From contig DASYAE010000227.1 of the NCBI GenBank assembly GCA_036501535.1, forward strand, positions 1-56,070: 56,070 nt of DNA, given 5' to 3'. Below, in pieces: positions 37,201 through 46,136 of the stretch. The notes below the pieces were generated by a model. It saw only the letters and a list, made by a program, of their open reading frames with translations. It was not told where the DNA came from and ran no database searches. The stretch comes from DASYAE01 sp036501535. GTDB taxonomy: Bacteria > Actinomycetota > Actinomycetes > Streptomycetales > Catenulisporaceae. The number at the start of each line of letters is the position of its first letter. The first letter of the stretch is position 1. The position numbers and the translations under genes are program-made.

Positions 37201-38320
37201 GCGGTGGTCTCGAACCGGCCGGCGCCGGGGGTCGCGGTGCCGTTGGCAGTGTCCGCGGTGACCGTCAGCGGGACGGTGACCGCGAAGGTCTGCGGCTCCT
37301 CCAGGTTGAGCGCGTACGTGCCGGGCACGCCGCCGGCCGCGACAGCCATCTGATAGCTGCCCGCGGGGAGGTTGTCGAGCTCGGAGTAGCCGCAGTAGCC
37401 GTTGCCCTCCGGGATACCGCCGGCGGTGGTCAGCTGCCACTGCAGCGGCATCGAGTAGTTCTGCGTCGGGCAGCCGCTGAAGTCGACGTCGAGCGTCTCG
37501 CCGCCGGCCGGGACGGTGAAGGTGTAGATGTCGCGGGACGCGCCGGTCGCGAAGTCGCCGGCGCCGGGGGTCGAGGCGCCGTTGACCGTGTTCGCGGTGA
37601 TCGCCAGCGGGGTCGTGACCGCGAAGGTGTGCGGCGACTCGACGTTCAGCGTGTAGGTCCCTGATACGCCGGCGGCCGAGGTGAGCAGCTCGTAGCTGCC
37701 GGCGGACACGGTGCCGAGGTCGGTGTAGTCGCAGCCGCCGCTGTCGACGACGCTCTGGTCGGCGGCGTCGATCAGCTCCCAGGTCGCCGAGGAGAAGTAG
37801 TACCCCTGGGCCGGGCAGGAGCCCAGGCTCAGCGCGAGGTCCTCGCCGCCGGCCGGGACGGTGAAGGTGTAGGCGTCCTGGGCGGCGCTGTCCTCGAAGT
37901 CGCCGGCGCCGCTCGCCGTCGCGCCGTCGACCGTGTTCGCGGTCACCGCGAGGGGCAGGGTGGCGGCGAAGACCTGCGGGGATTCGACGCTGAGCTGGTA
38001 GGCGCCGGTGACGCCGCCCCCGGCGACGGTGAGCGTGTAGGTCCCGGCCGGGACCAGGTTCGTGTTCTTCCCGCCGCAGCCGCCGGAGGAGACGGTCGCG
38101 CCGGTCGAGGAGGCGAGGGTCCAGCCGAGGGAGTCGGAGCCGACGTCGGCGGGGCACGAGGCCAGGTTGACGCCGAGGTGGGTGCCGCCGGCCGGGACGG
38201 TGAAGGAGTAGACGTCGGCGGAGCCGATGTCCTCCAGGTCCCCCGCCCCGGTGGCCGCGGCGCCGTCGAGCGTGCCGGAGGAGGCGCTCAGCGGCAGGGA
38301 CGCGGTGAACGTCTGCGCCG
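34230..38320 (-). repeat. Tandem coding repeats, about 12 units of roughly 342 bases
   Basis: Each unit encodes one PPC-like domain of the giant protein. Neighbouring units starting near 34881 and 35223 are 342 bases apart and nearly identical over long stretches, while those near 37300-38300 have diverged. The 3' end of the gene has therefore been expanding most recently. Confidence 0.85.
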
Positions 38321-41114
38321 GGACGAGGTGGACGCTGGCGGTGATGTCGTCGACCGCCACGCTGGTGCCGATGATGCCGCGGAACCCGGACGGGCTGAAG
38401 CCGACCTTGAGCTCCGGGTCGTACTGCGGCGTGGTCATGGTGACCAGGTACTCCTGGTAGGCCGCGCCCCCGGCGGTGGTGCCCTGGGCGACGGCGGTGA
38501 CCGTCGCCGGGCCGGAGCTCACGCTCGCGCTGGTCGGGGTGAAGGCGATGACCGACGTGGTGTCCGGATCGCCGAAGTCGACGGTGACCGACTGGCTCTG
38601 CTCGTTGGCGGCGGTGATGCCGATCGCGTACAGGTCGAGCGAGACGGTGGCCGAGTCGTGCCCTGGGATGTCGGGCACGGTGAAGCTGTACCCGCTGCCG
38701 TCGAATATGGGCCCTGCGGCCGTCGAGGCGCCCAGGGTCTCCACGCTGTCCGGCATGAAGTTGGTCGCGACCGGGTCGGCGAAGTCCTGGCTGACCACGC
38801 CGGCGGAGTCGACGGTCGCGTCGGACGGGTCGATGGTGTAGTAGTTCTGCGCCGCGGCGGCGGTGGCGTAGTCGGCGTCCCCGGTCTCGGCGACGTCGAG
38901 CATGCAGCCGTCGAGCGCCGGGCCGGAGGTCACCCCGTTGCTCACGCAGTCCTGCCGGGCGATGTCGAGGTCGCTCTGCGCGAAGTCGGAGAGGCTGACC
39001 ACGTTCGACGGGAAGGACTCGTCGGTGTAGGTCGAGGTGTCGGCGCCGTCCGGGTAGGTGAAGAAGGACTCGTCGTCGCCGATCCGCCACGAGTCGGCGA
39101 ACGGCCCGTCGAGGGTGGCCGCGTCGGACGAGGCCAGCGGCGTGCCGTCGGCGTACGTCAGGTCGTTGTCCGGGACGCCGTCGTTGTTGCCGAGCAGGCC
39201 CTTGGTCGGGATGCCCGGGTCGATGTCGAAGCCGATGCTGTCGCCGCCGAAGGCCAGCGCCGCGTCGTCCTCGCCGAAGGTGATCACCGAGTCGCCGTCG
39301 TTTCGGGCCAGCGCCATGCCGTCGCCGAACTCGGTCAGCGTCTGGGTGGACGGGATGGCGACGCCGTTGACCAGGTCGGTGCCGTCCGGATCGAGCTCGA
39401 CCAGGTTGTTGTTCACGTCGACCGAGAGCGCTGATACGTACGATATCGTGGTGTCGCCCTGACTTGGCATCAGTCTGGCTTGTACGTCCAGGCCTAGACT
39501 CGGTACTTCGACGGCGTGGAACTCGCCCTCGGCCTGCATGGTGTAGGCCAGCCCGTCGATGGTCGAGAAGTGCGGATCGCCGAACAGGTGCCAGTGCATG
39601 ATGGCCCAGATGATCGCCACGAGGACGACGGCGATGACCGGGATGATCAGGGCCGCGCCGACGGTGATGAACCCTGCTTCCGCCGCGGTGACGGCCACGG
39701 CCATCTCTGCGCTGTCTAAGCCGAGCGCGGCCGCGTCACCCGCGGCAATGTAGCTCGCGCAGTCCGCCACGAGTTCCGGCATGCTGTCGACCAGGGACGC
39801 CCACGCGGCGTCGATGCCGTCCGGCCCCGCGTCGGCCATGGCCTCTTCGACCTCGAGCAGCGTGCTCTGGTCCATCTCGACGTACACCGGCGTGCTCAGC
39901 GGGACGAAGGGCACGTCCGGGATCGGGCTGTCCAGGTCCCACAACTCGGGGTGCTCGTCGATGTAGTCCCAGAAGTCGTCCTGGCCGTTGCCGTTCGCGT
40001 CCTGGCCGATCGTGCCCTGATACGGGATCACCACGACCGGCGGGCTGACCGGGTCCGGCGCCTTCGGGCACTCGCGCTTGGTCCGGTCGACCCAGATCAC
40101 CCCGTCGTTCGCCGGGTCGCTGTAGGTGTGGTAGAGGTACGCCGCGGTGACTGAGGGGTCGTACTTGCACGGGCCGCCGAGCTGGATCTCGAAGTTGTCG
40201 TCGACCGGGGTGGCGAAGTGGTAGGGCTCGGCCTGCTGGCCGCCGGCCGCGTTCCACTGGCTGACGTAGTCGCTCACCTCCTGCACCGGGTCGTCGCTGC
40301 TCCAGGTGCCCTTCATCTCCACCAGCCCGACCTTCTGGGTGGGGTCGTTCCGGTTGTACAGCAGCAGGTCCGGCCGGCTGGCCGTGCCCGGCACCACGGT
40401 CTCCCACTGCACGTTCGGCGTGATGCCCGTCGCGGAGGTGTCGCCGTACACCCCGGCCTGGTTCAGCTGCGCGATCACGCGCGCCTCGGCCAGCGGCTCG
40501 GCGTTCAGCGCCCCGGGCAGGCAGTCGTCCGTCTGGTAGACGGCGCCGGGGACCAGGGCCTGCGGGTCGAGGATGCACGAGGTGGCCGTGCCGGCGCGGT
40601 TGCCGAGCGAGCGGCGGGTGCTCGTGTCGAAGCCTGCGATGCACTGGGTCGTCGCGCTCGCCGGGACCGTGGCGTCAGTGCTGTTCGTGGTGCACGCGGT
40701 CACCGCTTGGGGCTTCTCGACCGCCTGGGGCGTCTCGGTCGCCGTTGACGGGCTGGAGTGCGTGGTGGCGGTCCCCGTGCCGGCGCTTGCCGCCATCGAC
40801 TTCAACAGGTTCTTCGCCGCGGCCGTGCCGGCCGCCGTGGGGTCCGTCTGGGACGAGTGCTCGGCGGCGGTGACCGCCGAGACCACGGCGGGGTTGGACG
40901 CCTCCGCCTTCGCCACTAGGGCCGAGGTGCCGGAGCCGGCCGAACTGCCGCCCGCCGCGGACTTCCCGGCCGACGACGCCGACGCGGCCGTCGCCGTATG
41001 CGTTGCGGGGGCGACGACCGCCGCCCGCGCCGCCGGTACCAGAGGTGCGCACGTCACCAGCAGAACGCCGGAAAGTGCGCAGGTGAGCAGCCTGAACCAG
41101 CCCCGGATTCGCAT
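34230..41114 (-). CDS. Giant secreted protein: PD-(D/E)XK-like motif, VWD domain, twelve PPC-like repeats
   Basis: 2,294 residues from ATG 41114, chosen because GGGGAG lies four bases upstream and a Sec signal follows at once; an in-frame ATG at 41177 lacks both. Residues 240-270 hold D249 in RPDLLLY and E266/K268 in VEMKG, the spacing of a PD-(D/E)XK nuclease core. A hydrophobic segment at about 475-505 precedes a von Willebrand type D domain from about 508 (GDPHFSTIDGLAY to GLLGNNDGVPDNDLTYADG). A jelly-roll-like stretch follows at about 830-930. From about 933 to the end run twelve repeats of roughly 114 residues, each with DIYTFTVPSGGQ- and GYCGY-like motifs, similar to bacterial pre-peptidase C-terminal domains. 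The function is unknown. Confidence 0.88.
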   Translation of the reverse strand: MRIRGWFRLLTCALSGVLLVTCAPLVPAARAAVVAPATHTATAASASSAGKSAAGGSSAGSGTSALVAKAEASNPAVVSAVTAAEHSSQTDPTAAGTAAAKNLLKSMAASAGTGTATTHSSPSTATETPQAVEKPQAVTACTTNSTDATVPASATTQCIAGFDTSTRRSLGNRAGTATSCILDPQALVPGAVYQTDDCLPGALNAEPLAEARVIAQLNQAGVYGDTSATGITPNVQWETVVPGTASRPDLLLYNRNDPTQKVGLVEMKGTWSSDDPVQEVSDYVSQWNAAGGQQAEPYHFATPVDDNFEIQLGGPCKYDPSVTAAYLYHTYSDPANDGVIWVDRTKRECPKAPDPVSPPVVVIPYQGTIGQDANGNGQDDFWDYIDEHPELWDLDSPIPDVPFVPLSTPVYVEMDQSTLLEVEEAMADAGPDGIDAAWASLVDSMPELVADCASYIAAGDAAALGLDSAEMAVAVTAAEAGFITVGAALIIPVIAVVLVAIIWAIMHWHLFGDPHFSTIDGLAYTMQAEGEFHAVEVPSLGLDVQARLMPSQGDTTISYVSALSVDVNNNLVELDPDGTDLVNGVAIPSTQTLTEFGDGMALARNDGDSVITFGEDDAALAFGGDSIGFDIDPGIPTKGLLGNNDGVPDNDLTYADGTPLASSDAATLDGPFADSWRIGDDESFFTYPDGADTSTYTDESFPSNVVSLSDFAQSDLDIARQDCVSNGVTSGPALDGCMLDVAETGDADYATAAAAQNYYTIDPSDATVDSAGVVSQDFADPVATNFMPDSVETLGASTAAGPIFDGSGYSFTVPDIPGHDSATVSLDLYAIGITAANEQSQSVTVDFGDPDTTSVIAFTPTSASVSSGPATVTAVAQGTTAGGAAYQEYLVTMTTPQYDPELKVGFSPSGFRGIIGTSVAVDDITASVHLVPAQTFTASLPLSASSGTLDGAAATGAGDLEDIGSADVYSFTVPAGGTHLGVNLASCPADVGSDSLGWTLASSTGATVSSGGCGGKNTNLVPAGTYTLTVAGGGVTGAYQLSVESPQVFAATLPLAVTANTVDGATASGAGDFEDSAAQDAYTFTVPAGGEDLALSLGSCPAQGYYFSSATWELIDAADQSVVDSGGCDYTDLGTVSAGSYELLTSAAGVSGTYTLNVESPHTFAVTTPLAITANTVNGASTPGAGDFATGASRDIYTFTVPAGGETLDVDFSGCPTQNYSMPLQWQLTTAGGIPEGNGYCGYSELDNLPAGSYQMAVAAGGVPGTYALNLEEPQTFAVTVPLTVTADTANGTATPGAGRFETTASQDVYDFTVPAGGQSLVLNVASCPTQDYSTPLSWTLYDSAGTEVDYGYCGYVSLGDLPADSYHLDVDAKGMAGTYAMNLDVSQTFAVTTPLVVTANTVNGAAATGAGDFEDVASQDIYAFTVPSGGQTMSVNVASCPKESDGITDLEWRLYDSAGTEVDNGYCGFTALGSLVGGNYQLELDAGGLAGTYALNLDTAQTFSVTTPLAVTANTVNGTTTTGAGDFEDVASEDIYSFTVPSGGQALSINVSSCPKDSTGFSDLEWRLYNGTGTEVDSGYCGFTALGTLAADTYQLRFYAYGDAGTYAFNLEGPQTFAVTIPLTVTANTVNGAAATGAGDFETGASQDIYTFTVPSGGQQLSLNLSGCPTQSGITEASWGLLNGSGGSVDSGYCGYHSLGTLPAGTYSLVVDSGGVAGTYTLNVALAQTYSVTLPLAVTANTINGTSTPGAGDFSTTASQQSYTFTVPTGGQEVDLNLAACPTQSGITDATWTLFDGSGNRIDSGYCEYSPLGTLAAGGYALVVSAGGVAGTYALNMEAAQTFPVTVPLKVTSGSINGTATAGAGDFETTASKDDYTLTVPTGGQALGIDVSTCPKASNGLTDLEWFLDNSSGSEVDSGYCGYSSLGTVAAGSYVLKFEAEGVAGTYAFNLDVAQSFAVTVPLKVTGNSVNGTTTTGAGDFEDGASQDIYTFTVPSGGQTLSVDVSSCPKDSNGLTDLNWYLDTGSGSEVDSGYCGYSSLGTVAAGSYVLKFEAEGVAGTYAFNLDVAQSFAVTVPLKVTGNTVNGTATTGAGDFEDTASEDIYTFTVPSGGQTLNIDVGSCPTSGGIDDLEWRLYNSSNSEVDSGYCGYFGLGALAAGSYALRFYAYGLAGTYTINLEAPQTFTVTTPLTVSANTVNGTATTGAGDFEDAASQDIYTFTVPSGGKSFTVTLGSCPASGSVTDAEWKIVNSSGSTVTNGYCGSGTSTGTLAAGTYQLVVISEGLPGTYALTMK

Positions 41115-41158
41115 CTGTCTCTCCCCGTGAATGCGTGCCTTGACAGCACACAGTGGGG

Positions 41159-41187
41159 AGTTTGTCCAAACACGCATAGGCTGTCAA
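41159..41187 (-). promoter_or_regulatory. Promoter of the giant secreted protein gene
   Basis: On the minus strand: TTGACA (41187-41182), 17-base spacer, CAAACT (41164-41159), 45 bases before the ATG at 41114. Confidence 0.6.
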
Positions 41188-41299
41188 GAGCTCATCGAGC
41201 ACTGCCATCGCCGGGTTCCGTGCCGACACGCCGGGCCGCGCGCAACCGGGACGCGGCGTCGAGTAGAGTTGTTTTAAGCCTTGAACCAATGGGGAGCCG

Positions 41300-42544
41300 A
41301 TGCGGGACCGAAGGCGCGGGACGGTCAGGGACCTTCGACGCGAGAACACCTCTTCCGTCCTGTGGTCGCTGTACTTCTCCCGGCCGCGCAGCCGCCAGGA
41401 TCTCAGCGCCGCGACAGGGCTGAGCCCCGCGTCGGTGACCAACGTGGTGCGCGACCTGCTCGACGAGGGCATCGTGACCGAGGCTGGCTCACAGGACTCT
41501 GACGGTGGCCGCCCACGCGTGCTCCTGGACGTCGACCCGGGCTACGGCTTCGTGGCCGGCGTCGACGTCGGCGAGACGCGGGTGCGGGTCGGGCTGTTCG
41601 ACCTCACCCTGGCCGAGCGCGCGAAGGCCGAGTATCCGCTCGATCCCGCCGAGCACGGGGCGGACGTGGTGGCGCGGGCCATCGCAGACGGGCTGCGCGC
41701 GGTCCTCGCGGACGCTGGGATCGACCCCGAGGCGGTCCTCGGCGTCGGGATCGGAGTGCCGGGCATCGTCGAGCAGGGCAGCGAGGCGGTGGTGCACGGC
41801 CAGACCTTCCAATGGGACGCGGTGCCGCTGGAGCGGCTGCTGCGCGCCTATACCGACCTGCCGCTGCACTTCGAGAACTGCGCCAAGACGACCGGGCAGG
41901 CCGAGCTGTGGTTCGGCGCCGGGCGCGGGGTGCGCAGCGCGGTCGTGGCCCTGATCGGGTCCGGCGTCGGCGCGTCGCTGATCTCCGGCGGGAGCATCTA
42001 CCGGGGTGCCACGTCGAGCGCGGGCGAGTGGGGGCACACCACGATCGTGGCGGACGGCAGGCGGTGCCGGTGCGGGTCGTCCGGCTGCTTGGAGGCCTAT
42101 GTCGGCGCCGAGGCGATCCTGGACCGCTTCGGCGGTGCGCCACCGCCGAACGCCGCCCCCGGCAACGCCCCCGACGACGAAGAGTCCGCACTCGCGGCCC
42201 TGGTCGCCGCGGCCGAATCGTCGCCGACGGCCGCCGCCCTGCTGGCCCAGACCGCGGAGTACCTGGGCCTCGGGATCGCCAACCTGATCAACCTGTTCAA
42301 CCCGGAGCGGGTCATCGTGTGCGGCTGGGCCGGGCTGCTGCTCGGCGGCCGGCTGCTGCCGGCGATCCGGGAGTCCGCCGGACGCCACTCGCTGCGGCAT
42401 CCGTTCGCGGCGACGTCGATCGAGCTCGGCGTGCTCGGCCCGGACGAGGCGGTGCTCGGCGCCGCGACACTCCCGCTGGAGCTCTTCCTCAACGGCGCAC
42501 GCCGCCGGTCCCGCCACTCCCCCGCGTACCGCGCTTCGGTGTGA
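41300..42544 (+). CDS. ROK-family transcriptional regulator (second)
   Basis: 414 residues. Winged helix at about 15-65 (SRQDLSAATGLSPASVTNVV), then a ROK domain with the sugar-contact region ENCAKTTGQAE, glycine loop GSGVGASL and zinc motif CRCGSSGCLEAY. The GGGGAG ribosome site is only three bases from ATG 41300, which is short. It is divergent from the giant secreted protein (gap 185 bases) and convergent with a secreted binding protein. Either could be its target; no repeat like those at 2416 and 2582 was found here. The antisense frame is a shadow. Confidence 0.9.
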   Translation: MRDRRRGTVRDLRRENTSSVLWSLYFSRPRSRQDLSAATGLSPASVTNVVRDLLDEGIVTEAGSQDSDGGRPRVLLDVDPGYGFVAGVDVGETRVRVGLFDLTLAERAKAEYPLDPAEHGADVVARAIADGLRAVLADAGIDPEAVLGVGIGVPGIVEQGSEAVVHGQTFQWDAVPLERLLRAYTDLPLHFENCAKTTGQAELWFGAGRGVRSAVVALIGSGVGASLISGGSIYRGATSSAGEWGHTTIVADGRRCRCGSSGCLEAYVGAEAILDRFGGAPPPNAAPGNAPDDEESALAALVAAAESSPTAAALLAQTAEYLGLGIANLINLFNPERVIVCGWAGLLLGGRLLPAIRESAGRHSLRHPFAATSIELGVLGPDEAVLGAATLPLELFLNGARRRSRHSPAYRASV

Positions 42545-42586
42545 CGCCTCACACCTCACGCCAGACGCCTGACACGCGCAGGCGCA

Positions 42587-42661
42587 ACCGGCGGCCGGGG
42601 AGGAAGCCGGCCGCCGGTGCGGGGCGTGCAGGAGCCCGCCCGCACCTCAGGCCCCTGCACG
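42587..42661. terminator. Double hairpin terminator between convergent genes
   Basis: A perfect 12-base stem (42587-42598 with 42607-42618, loop of 8) is followed by a second stem cgtgcaggagc/gcccctgcacg (42625-42635 with 42651-42661, one mismatch). It lies between the ROK stop at 42544 and the binding-protein stop at 42666. Confidence 0.75.
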
Positions 42662-42665
42662 TGGA

Positions 42666-44225
42666 TCAGGAGCCGAATACCTGGAACTCCCAGATCGAGT
42701 AGCCGTATCCGGTCGCGCGCTGCGTGCCGTACATCCGGATGTATCGCCCCGTACCGGTGACGGAGATGCTCTGCGTGCCCCCTGTCCCGGTCGTGGTCGA
42801 GTAGATCGTCGTCCAGTTGGTTCCGTCAGACGAGGTCTGCAGCTGGAAGGTCTTGGCGTACGCGTTCTCCCAGTAGATGACGACCTGCTTGATCGTGCGC
42901 GTGGCCCCGAGGTCGATCAACAGCCACTGCGGGTCGGAGTACGCGCTCGACCACCGGCTGTTGAACGAGCCGTCCGCGGCGGCCGAGGCCGGGGGGCCGC
43001 TGCCCTGGATCGACGAGGCGTAGGCGTCCATGTCGAGGGCGAGGTTCGGGCCGCTGGCGAAGGTCTCGCCCGGAGTCGTGTAGACCTCGTTCGAGTCCGG
43101 GGAGACGCCGGTGGCGTTGGTCGCGGCGACGAAGTAGAAGTACGTCGTGCCGTTCTTCAGGCCGGTGTCGGTGAAGGTTGTCGTGGTCCCGCTGACCGTG
43201 CCGACCGGCGTGGTGGCCTCGCCGTCGGACATCGTGGAGCCCCGGTAGATGCCGTACGACGTCGCGCCGCTGCCGGCGGTCCAGTTCAGCGTGACGCTCC
43301 CGCTGCCGGGGGTCGCGGTGAGATTGGTCGGGCCGCTCGGCGAGGAAGCCGTCGCCGGGGTGACGATCAACTCGTCGACGCGGGAGACGCCGTGGCCGTC
43401 CTTGGCGCCCAGGGTGATCGAGTTCTTACCCGCGTTCAGGTGCACCTGCAGCGCCGAGTTCTGATACACGTCGAAGCTGCCGGTCACCGGGAACTGCTCG
43501 TTCATCGTGATCACGGTGCCGTTCACGATGACCTGCATGTCCCGGAAGTTCACGCCCGGGAAGAGCCCCTGCGCGAACGCGTAACGCCAGTCGACGGTGT
43601 ACAGGCCGGCGGTCGGCACGACCACGTCGTTGAACGTCATGGTGCCCTGCGCCGCGTAGGCCATGTCCACGACCTGCCCGCCCGGCGAGAGCGCGCCCGA
43701 GGAGCCCAGCAGCTGCGGGAACCAGCCGCTCAGCGTCGGGAACCAGTCGAAGCCGCCGAGCAGCGAGTCCTTGCCGTAGAAGACCAGGGAGCTGCCGCTG
43801 GCGACGCCCGGGGTGCTCCCGCCGGTGCCGACCGGCAGGTCTGTCCGGGAGGAGTCCTCCGCCGACCTGGGCGACTCGCCGCTCGCGTTGACCGCGGTGA
43901 TCTCGTAGAAGTAGTCGACGGTGTTGCTCAGGTGGGTGTCGGTGTAGCCGGCGGTCGTCGTCGAGGCGATCGGCGTGGCCGCCTCGCCTCCGGCCGCCGT
44001 GCCCCGGTAGATGTTGTATGACGTCGCGCTCGGGGTCTGGTCCCAGCTCAGCGTGAGCGTGCCGTCGGGATTGGCGTCGACACCCAGGTTGAGCGGCGCG
44101 GGCGGCGGCGATCCGGCCGCGGCGGCGGGCGCCTGCATCAGGCCCGCAGCGCACAGGGCGCTGATCGAGACCAGGATCAGCAGGCGGATGAGTGGTGTGG
44201 GTTTTGCGTGGAAGCGTCTGATCAT
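42666..44225 (-). CDS. Secreted carbohydrate-binding protein (Fn3-CBM-Fn3-F5/8C), no catalytic domain
   Basis: 519 residues from ATG 44225 (GGAG six bases upstream; the longer frame to 44378 lacks a signal at its end). A Sec signal ends near residue 37. Then come Fn3 (about 40-125, SYNIYRGTAAGGEAAT), a beta-sandwich resembling CBM6/CBM35 (about 140-290, ending VSRVDELIV), a second Fn3 (about 295-380) and a canonical F5/8C domain (about 385-519) ending GYGYSIWEFQVFGS. No catalytic module is present, so it probably anchors or targets polysaccharide. The two Fn3 domains are similar enough to suggest duplication. Confidence 0.8.
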   Translation of the reverse strand: MIRRFHAKPTPLIRLLILVSISALCAAGLMQAPAAAAGSPPPAPLNLGVDANPDGTLTLSWDQTPSATSYNIYRGTAAGGEAATPIASTTTAGYTDTHLSNTVDYFYEITAVNASGESPRSAEDSSRTDLPVGTGGSTPGVASGSSLVFYGKDSLLGGFDWFPTLSGWFPQLLGSSGALSPGGQVVDMAYAAQGTMTFNDVVVPTAGLYTVDWRYAFAQGLFPGVNFRDMQVIVNGTVITMNEQFPVTGSFDVYQNSALQVHLNAGKNSITLGAKDGHGVSRVDELIVTPATASSPSGPTNLTATPGSGSVTLNWTAGSGATSYGIYRGSTMSDGEATTPVGTVSGTTTTFTDTGLKNGTTYFYFVAATNATGVSPDSNEVYTTPGETFASGPNLALDMDAYASSIQGSGPPASAAADGSFNSRWSSAYSDPQWLLIDLGATRTIKQVVIYWENAYAKTFQLQTSSDGTNWTTIYSTTTGTGGTQSISVTGTGRYIRMYGTQRATGYGYSIWEFQVFGS

Positions 44226-44390
44226 TGGAGGCTCCACAGTTTTCTTCAGCAGTCTTCGATGCCCCGGCCGACCGGCGGCCGCGACGCACGGTAGTGGCGG
44301 CCGGAAGTTCCGTCGAGGCTTAAAAAAAGGCGTGATGCAGTACTCGGAGATCGGATCGGGGGCGGTGGCCGGGCGCACGGACCGCCGGGA

Positions 44391-45905
44391 TCAGTGCTCG
44401 CAGAGCGAGAATTCGCGCTCGTAGACGTTCTCGTTGTGCTCGTCGACGAAGAACTTCCGCTCATTCATCAGTTCACTGCGAAATGTCTCGGCCTGCTCGA
44501 GCGTCATGGTCGAGGTCGCGGACCAGGGCTGCTGCGGCGGCACGTCGGATGTCGAGACGATCCTCGCCGAGGGATCGACCAGGAAGAACGCCAGGATCTT
44601 GCGATGCCCGGGCCGGCTGGGGTCCGCGAGGCGGAACGGGCCGACCCGGTGCTGCAGGATGTTCGGGAACGCCAGGGCGCGACCGGCGCGGGTCTCGGCC
44701 GAGCCGAGCACCTGGTTCAGGGCCTCTCGGTCGTTGAGGCCGTAGACCTCGCGCACGCCCTCGTAGTCGCTCTGTTCGTAGCTAGGATCGCCGACCGCCG
44801 CGCGGAAGCCCAGCCGGCTGTCGGTGATGTTCTCGCTGTCCCAGTAGTAGATACCGGTCGAGACGATGCGCTCGTTCATCATCCCTTCGACATGCCAGCT
44901 GCCGCCGGGGTACTCGGGTTTTCCGGGAGTGAGATGGATGGCGGCGAGCTTGACGATGACCTGCACACGGCGCCCGCGCAGGTTCACCCGAGCACCGTCA
45001 CCGGGCAGTGCCGGCGGGGTGAAGGCCGGAGCGTCCGGCGGTATCGGGACCGGGCTGCGGCTGCGGTTCACGTCCCAGCCGTACATCTCCTTTTCCCAGG
45101 CCCATTCGGCGTCGGCGTCAGCGCCGTCGGCGTCTTCGTCCTCGGACGGCCGGGCAGGTTCGTCGTACCAGGAAAAGGGATCGGCCACGATCCGCGCCGG
45201 GCGCGAATGGCGCAGATCGGTGAGTACGTTCTCGAACAGCGGGCGCATCCGGCCGAACAGGACCGGCAGGACGGACGCGAGTTCGCGATGGGCCACAGGG
45301 TGGACGTTGTTGACGTACGAGAGGAACGCGGCATCGCCGTTCTCGCCGACCTCGACGTCCGTGGGCAGCCACTGGAACTTGTCCGACAACGCATACCGCG
45401 CCTCGTCCTTGCCCAGGCTCGGCCACGTGGAGTCGTCAGGGCGGCTCACGCCGCGCACCAGGCAGAACAGCGAGGGGTGGACCAGGTCCAGGACCTGATC
45501 ATCCGACCCCGGATGCCAATCCCGCTCCGCTTCGGGGACGTCCTCCAACACCCGCACCGCCTCGCGCAGCCGGGATCTCAGCTCCTCGTCGATCAACACG
45601 TCCGACTGCCACACCCCGTCGACGCCGGACACCTCGATGCCGGTCCGCTCGTCCCGGCGCTCGGCGTAGTACGCCAGTTCCGCCAGCACGTAGCGGATCT
45701 GAGCCTTTGTCATGCCCTGCTCGACGGCTTCCCGCGTCCACGTGGCGACGATGTCCGCGTCGTTCATCTTGACGTGCCACTGCGGCTTCGCCCGAATGAG
45801 GGCGCTGAGCTGCATCATCGCCAGTTCCCGCAGCGTCCGGATCGGCGTGACCGACACCTTGTGCCCGACGAGGAAAGGCAGCGGAAAAGCGGCTGTCTCG
45901 GACAT
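44391..45905 (-). CDS. DUF4246-family protein, probable 2-oxoglutarate/Fe(II) oxygenase fold
   Basis: 504 residues. The stretch GGSWHVEGMMNERIVSTG and YYWDSENIT is characteristic of DUF4246, a family I know mainly from fungi. H338 and E340 (HVE) with H419 (LQHR) could form the facial triad of a non-haem iron oxygenase, and a later Arg in GHRKILAFFLVDP could hold the co-substrate; this is inference. The ribosome site is GGGGGAG ten bases upstream. It is divergent from the frameshifted gene at 46137. A run of seven T on its strand at about 44329-44323 lies downstream. Confidence 0.8.
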   Translation of the reverse strand: MSETAAFPLPFLVGHKVSVTPIRTLRELAMMQLSALIRAKPQWHVKMNDADIVATWTREAVEQGMTKAQIRYVLAELAYYAERRDERTGIEVSGVDGVWQSDVLIDEELRSRLREAVRVLEDVPEAERDWHPGSDDQVLDLVHPSLFCLVRGVSRPDDSTWPSLGKDEARYALSDKFQWLPTDVEVGENGDAAFLSYVNNVHPVAHRELASVLPVLFGRMRPLFENVLTDLRHSRPARIVADPFSWYDEPARPSEDEDADGADADAEWAWEKEMYGWDVNRSRSPVPIPPDAPAFTPPALPGDGARVNLRGRRVQVIVKLAAIHLTPGKPEYPGGSWHVEGMMNERIVSTGIYYWDSENITDSRLGFRAAVGDPSYEQSDYEGVREVYGLNDREALNQVLGSAETRAGRALAFPNILQHRVGPFRLADPSRPGHRKILAFFLVDPSARIVSTSDVPPQQPWSATSTMTLEQAETFRSELMNERKFFVDEHNENVYEREFSLCEH

Positions 45906-46136
45906 TCTCTCGGATCTCCCCCAAACTGATCATGGTGACGCGCGGGGCCCGCTGGCCGACGGACGATCGCAGCCGAGACTTTAGTCCCTCTCGGTCCGGC
46001 CGGTCAGGCGCGGGAAACCCGCACCTGCTGAGGACCGCAGGCAGCGTTGCCCACGCGTTCGGGGTCGACTAGGCTCGCCCAGCCGCTGGGGAGTCACCGG
46101 CCTATCACCTTCAGCAGCATGACAAAGGGGGATCCG

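Noticed and set aside
34230..38320. CRISPR array or DNA-level satellite
   Set aside because: Period is about 342 bases, in frame, with protein-level conservation; it is a coding domain repeat.
36877..39090. 737-residue minus-strand frame inside the giant protein
   Set aside because: Shadow generated by the repetitive GC-rich coding sequence.
41139..41170. TTGACA on the + strand at 41140 as a promoter for the second ROK gene
   Set aside because: No acceptable -10 at 16-19 bases, and it lies in the leader of the divergent gene.
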